Shown here piece after piece: positions 62,219 through 64,000 of a stretch of 64,000 nucleotides of DNA. Where the stretch lies: the NCBI GenBank assembly GCA_963977105.1, contig CAXBNI010000001.1, positions 372,001 to 436,000 of the forward strand, given 5' to 3'. The first letter of the stretch is position 1. The number at the start of each line of letters is the position of its first letter. Position numbers and translations under genes: made by a program. This DNA is from UBA2705 sp963977105 (GTDB taxonomy: Bacteria > Pseudomonadota > Alphaproteobacteria > Micavibrionales > Micavibrionaceae). Under the pieces are notes generated by a model that saw only the letters and a list, made by a program, of their open reading frames with translations, was not told the DNA's origin and did not search any database.

Positions 62219-62992
62219 TTATGCTGCAGGCTTCTTTGCTTTAGTGGCTGCGTTGGCGATGTTTTCGACCATACCAAGAAGGTTCATTGGCATTGGCAGG
62301 ATGACTGTGCTGGCTTCTGATGATGAAAACTCAGCGAGCGTGCCGAGGTAACGTAGCTGCATTGTCTGTGGGCGCCTTGAGAGAATCTCAGCAGCGAGAT
62401 CAAGCTTCTCAGCGGCTTGTAGCTCACCTTCGGAGTTAATGATCTTCGCGCGACGCTCACGTTCTGCTTCAGCTTGTTTCGCCATGGCGCGCACCATTGT
62501 TTGGTCAAGGTCGATATGTTTGATTTGCACGTCAGTGACTTTAATACCCCAGCCATCAGTCTGTTTATCAAGGATAGTCTGAATATCAGAGTTTAGTGCT
62601 TCGCGGCGTGCAAGCATGTCATCAAGTTCATGCATACCAAGCACGGAACGTAATGTTGTCTGTGCAAGCTCGCTTGTCGCGCGGTCAAAATGCTCCACGC
62701 GGTTAATCGCATGGCTTGGGTCAACAACGCGGTAGTAAACAACCGCATTAACGCGCACGGAAACGTTGTCTTTGGATATTACATCCTGCGAAGGGATGTC
62801 TTCTGTACGTATACGTACGTCAACGCGTACAAGTTCTTGCACAAAAGGAATAACGATCTGTAGGCCTGCGCCGCGCGTGCCTGTGTATTTACCAAGCGTA
62901 TAAACTACGCCGCGGTCATATTCTTTAAGAATACGGATGGATGAAATCAACACTAGTATGATGACGGCAAATATAACTCCAATAATAGGCAT
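62219..62992 (-). CDS. slipin / SPFH (band 7) domain protein
   Basis: A 257-residue stomatin-like protein. One N-terminal membrane anchor (IIGVIFAVIILVLISSIRIL) is followed by the SPFH domain (EYDRGVVYTLGKYTGTRGAG, IPSQDVISKDNVSVRVNAVV) and a coiled-coil segment (AMAKQAEAERERRAKI, ILSRRPQTMQLRYLGTLAEF). It forms oligomers on the inner membrane. The slipin-NfeD pair is widespread and functionally linked; nfeD lies 62 nt upstream and is transcribed in the same direction. Confidence 0.93.
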   Translation of the reverse strand: MPIIGVIFAVIILVLISSIRILKEYDRGVVYTLGKYTGTRGAGLQIVIPFVQELVRVDVRIRTEDIPSQDVISKDNVSVRVNAVVYYRVVDPSHAINRVEHFDRATSELAQTTLRSVLGMHELDDMLARREALNSDIQTILDKQTDGWGIKVTDVQIKHIDLDQTMVRAMAKQAEAERERRAKIINSEGELQAAEKLDLAAEILSRRPQTMQLRYLGTLAEFSSSEASTVILPMPMNLLGMVENIANAATKAKKPAA

Positions 62993-63054
62993 GTGTTATG
63001 CTCCTTTTTTAAGCTGTAAGAGAAGTGGTGTTAAACGTTAAGTGAAAATCGTGG

Positions 63055-64000
63055 TTAATCGCCTGTTTTTTCTGCGTTATAGGCACTGACGATCAGGGTT
63101 AAATTATCTTTTCCTGTGATTGTAATTTTGTCGCCGGTATTGGCGCTCAGCGCGCTATCTGCGCGGGCATTCCATGTCTCGCCATAAAGCTCAACTTTGC
63201 CGTGCCGTCCATCCCACTGCATTATTGTCGCGTGGGAGTTCAACATGGCCTCTATTCCTGTAGAGTTATGCAGTTTGCGTAGTTTCAGCAGCAAATAAAT
63301 AGCGCTGCCTATGAGCAGAGCGGAGAAACCTGATGCAATAACAATGCTGCTCATATTTAGGCCAATGCCAGACATTGCTTCTGAGTCAAACAATAAGAGC
63401 GAGCCGAGAATAAATGCGATTAAGCCGCCAATGCCAAGAATGCCAAAGGCAGGGATAAAAGCTTCGGAGGCGAGGAAGAGCATGCCCAATATCACCATCG
63501 TAAGCCCCGTCGCGTTGATCGGCAGCACATGCATAGACATGAGCGCTAATATAAGGCAGACCGCGCCAATCACGCCCGCAACCATTGTTCCTGGATTGTA
63601 AAACTCCAAAATAAGGCCGTTAATGCCAATAATAAGCAGGAAATAAGCAATATTAGGGTCAGTGAGGAGAGCAAGAAGCTTTGTCCGCCAATTGGGTGCG
63701 AAAGTAATTACTGGGGCGCTAGCAACATCTAAAATTACTTGTTTATTGGCATTTAGCTTGATGGCCTTGCCGTCGATTTGTTTGATGAGGGCTTGGCGAT
63801 CTGGCGCAAGATAATCAATCACGCCTTTTTCAAGTGCTTCTTCGGCGATAAGGCTGTCAGCTTCAATGACGGCTTTTTCAGCCCATTGCGTATTACGGTC
63901 GTGAAAGTTTGCGAGAGCGCGAATAAAGGCGCTTGTATCCTCAAGGGACTTTTGTGCAAGGCGCGCATCCCTGTCGCCATCATTTCGCTTGCCTGCGGCG
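63055..64000 (-). CDS. NfeD-family protein with ClpP-like region (5' end outside the window)
   Basis: The visible part is about 315 residues. The frame runs open to the window edge. The upstream part ends with QWAEKAVIEADSLIAEEAL and LEKGVIDYLA, typical of the ClpP-class serine-protease domain of long NfeD (NfeD1b). The middle has four to five membrane helices (INGLILEFYNPGTMVAGVIG, AFGILGIGGLIAFILGSL). The C-terminal OB-fold NfeD domain follows (GRHGKVELYGETWNARADSA). NfeD partners slipin in membrane quality control or microdomains. The catalytic Ser lies outside the window. Confidence 0.9.
   Translation of the reverse strand, partial: AAGKRNDGDRDARLAQKSLEDTSAFIRALANFHDRNTQWAEKAVIEADSLIAEEALEKGVIDYLAPDRQALIKQIDGKAIKLNANKQVILDVASAPVITFAPNWRTKLLALLTDPNIAYFLLIIGINGLILEFYNPGTMVAGVIGAVCLILALMSMHVLPINATGLTMVILGMLFLASEAFIPAFGILGIGGLIAFILGSLLLFDSEAMSGIGLNMSSIVIASGFSALLIGSAIYLLLKLRKLHNSTGIEAMLNSHATIMQWDGRHGKVELYGETWNARADSALSANTGDKITITGKDNLTLIVSAYNAEKTGD

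Noticed and set aside
62127..62351. A 74-codon plus-strand frame over the slipin 3' end
   Set aside because: It overlaps the slipin gene and its terminator on the opposite strand and has no ribosome site.
1..64000. CRISPR arrays, insertion sequences, prophage or integron structures
   Set aside because: No regularly spaced repeats, transposase or phage structural genes were seen; the only recombinase is XerD in its usual chromosomal context.

Overview
The window reads as chromosomal DNA of a free-living Gram-negative alphaproteobacterium of moderate to low GC. The evidence is gene content and order: pdhA-pdhB-pdhC with a lipoyl domain fused to E1 beta; the block miaB-phoH-ybeY-corC-lnt-XRE-metK-trmB; cobT-cobS-J-protein divergent from bolA; xerD divergent from aroK-aroB-corC; and an intracellular PHA depolymerase. 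The lineage may be a deep branch such as Micavibrio or Rhodospirillales relatives, but that is only inference. No rRNA, IS element, prophage or CRISPR array was seen. There is one tRNA gene.

Layout. 1-9.9 kb holds pyruvate dehydrogenase and lipoate functions: pdhA (3' end), pdhB, pdhC, lpd, lipA and ratA, interrupted by a deoxynucleoside kinase and several unknown proteins. 9.9-14.5 kb holds rnhB, a HAD phosphatase, ygfZ, a GT9 glycosyltransferase, and a Zur-type regulator with a small Cys/His-rich MerF-like membrane protein behind a perfect palindromic operator. 14.5-23.5 kb holds tRNA-Ser(GCU), a solitary TerD-domain gene and the conserved trmB-to-miaB block on the minus strand. 23.7-26.8 kb holds a 2-hydroxyacid dehydrogenase and a Na+/alanine symporter. 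26.9-33.4 kb holds a 1233-residue two-TM coiled-coil protein resembling the TipN/GPR type of polarity factor, an unknown acidic partner, an ELM1-like protein and a degenerate HD-GYP protein. 33.4-39.9 kb holds leuC, a peroxiredoxin, an isochorismatase-like hydrolase, an unusual tgt, rpmB and two divergent B12-pathway homologues. 40-48 kb holds phaZ, a zinc peptidase, cobT/cobS, a J-protein, bolA, an RHH protein and accA. 48-53 kb holds xerD, a 46-codon membrane-protein gene, aroK, aroB and corC. 53-64 kb holds a lipoprotein, an orphan YejA-like binding protein head-to-head with a macro-domain-like gene, a TetR regulator, a DUF2330-GT2/GtrA-GT-C glycosylation cassette, a type IV pilin-like protein, a slipin and NfeD (cut by the window end).

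How they work together. PdhABC, Lpd, LipA and the lipoyl domains form one functional unit. MiaB, YbeY, TrmB, YgfZ and Tgt are RNA-maturation or Fe-S related. Lnt, CorC-type proteins, slipin/NfeD, GT9 and the GT2/GtrA cassette act on the envelope. Most genes are ordinary housekeeping. The items worth a second look are the coiled-coil locus, the queuine-type Tgt lacking its zinc cysteines, the Zur-box/MerF-like pair, the degenerate CobT/CbiB pair and the glycosylation cassette.
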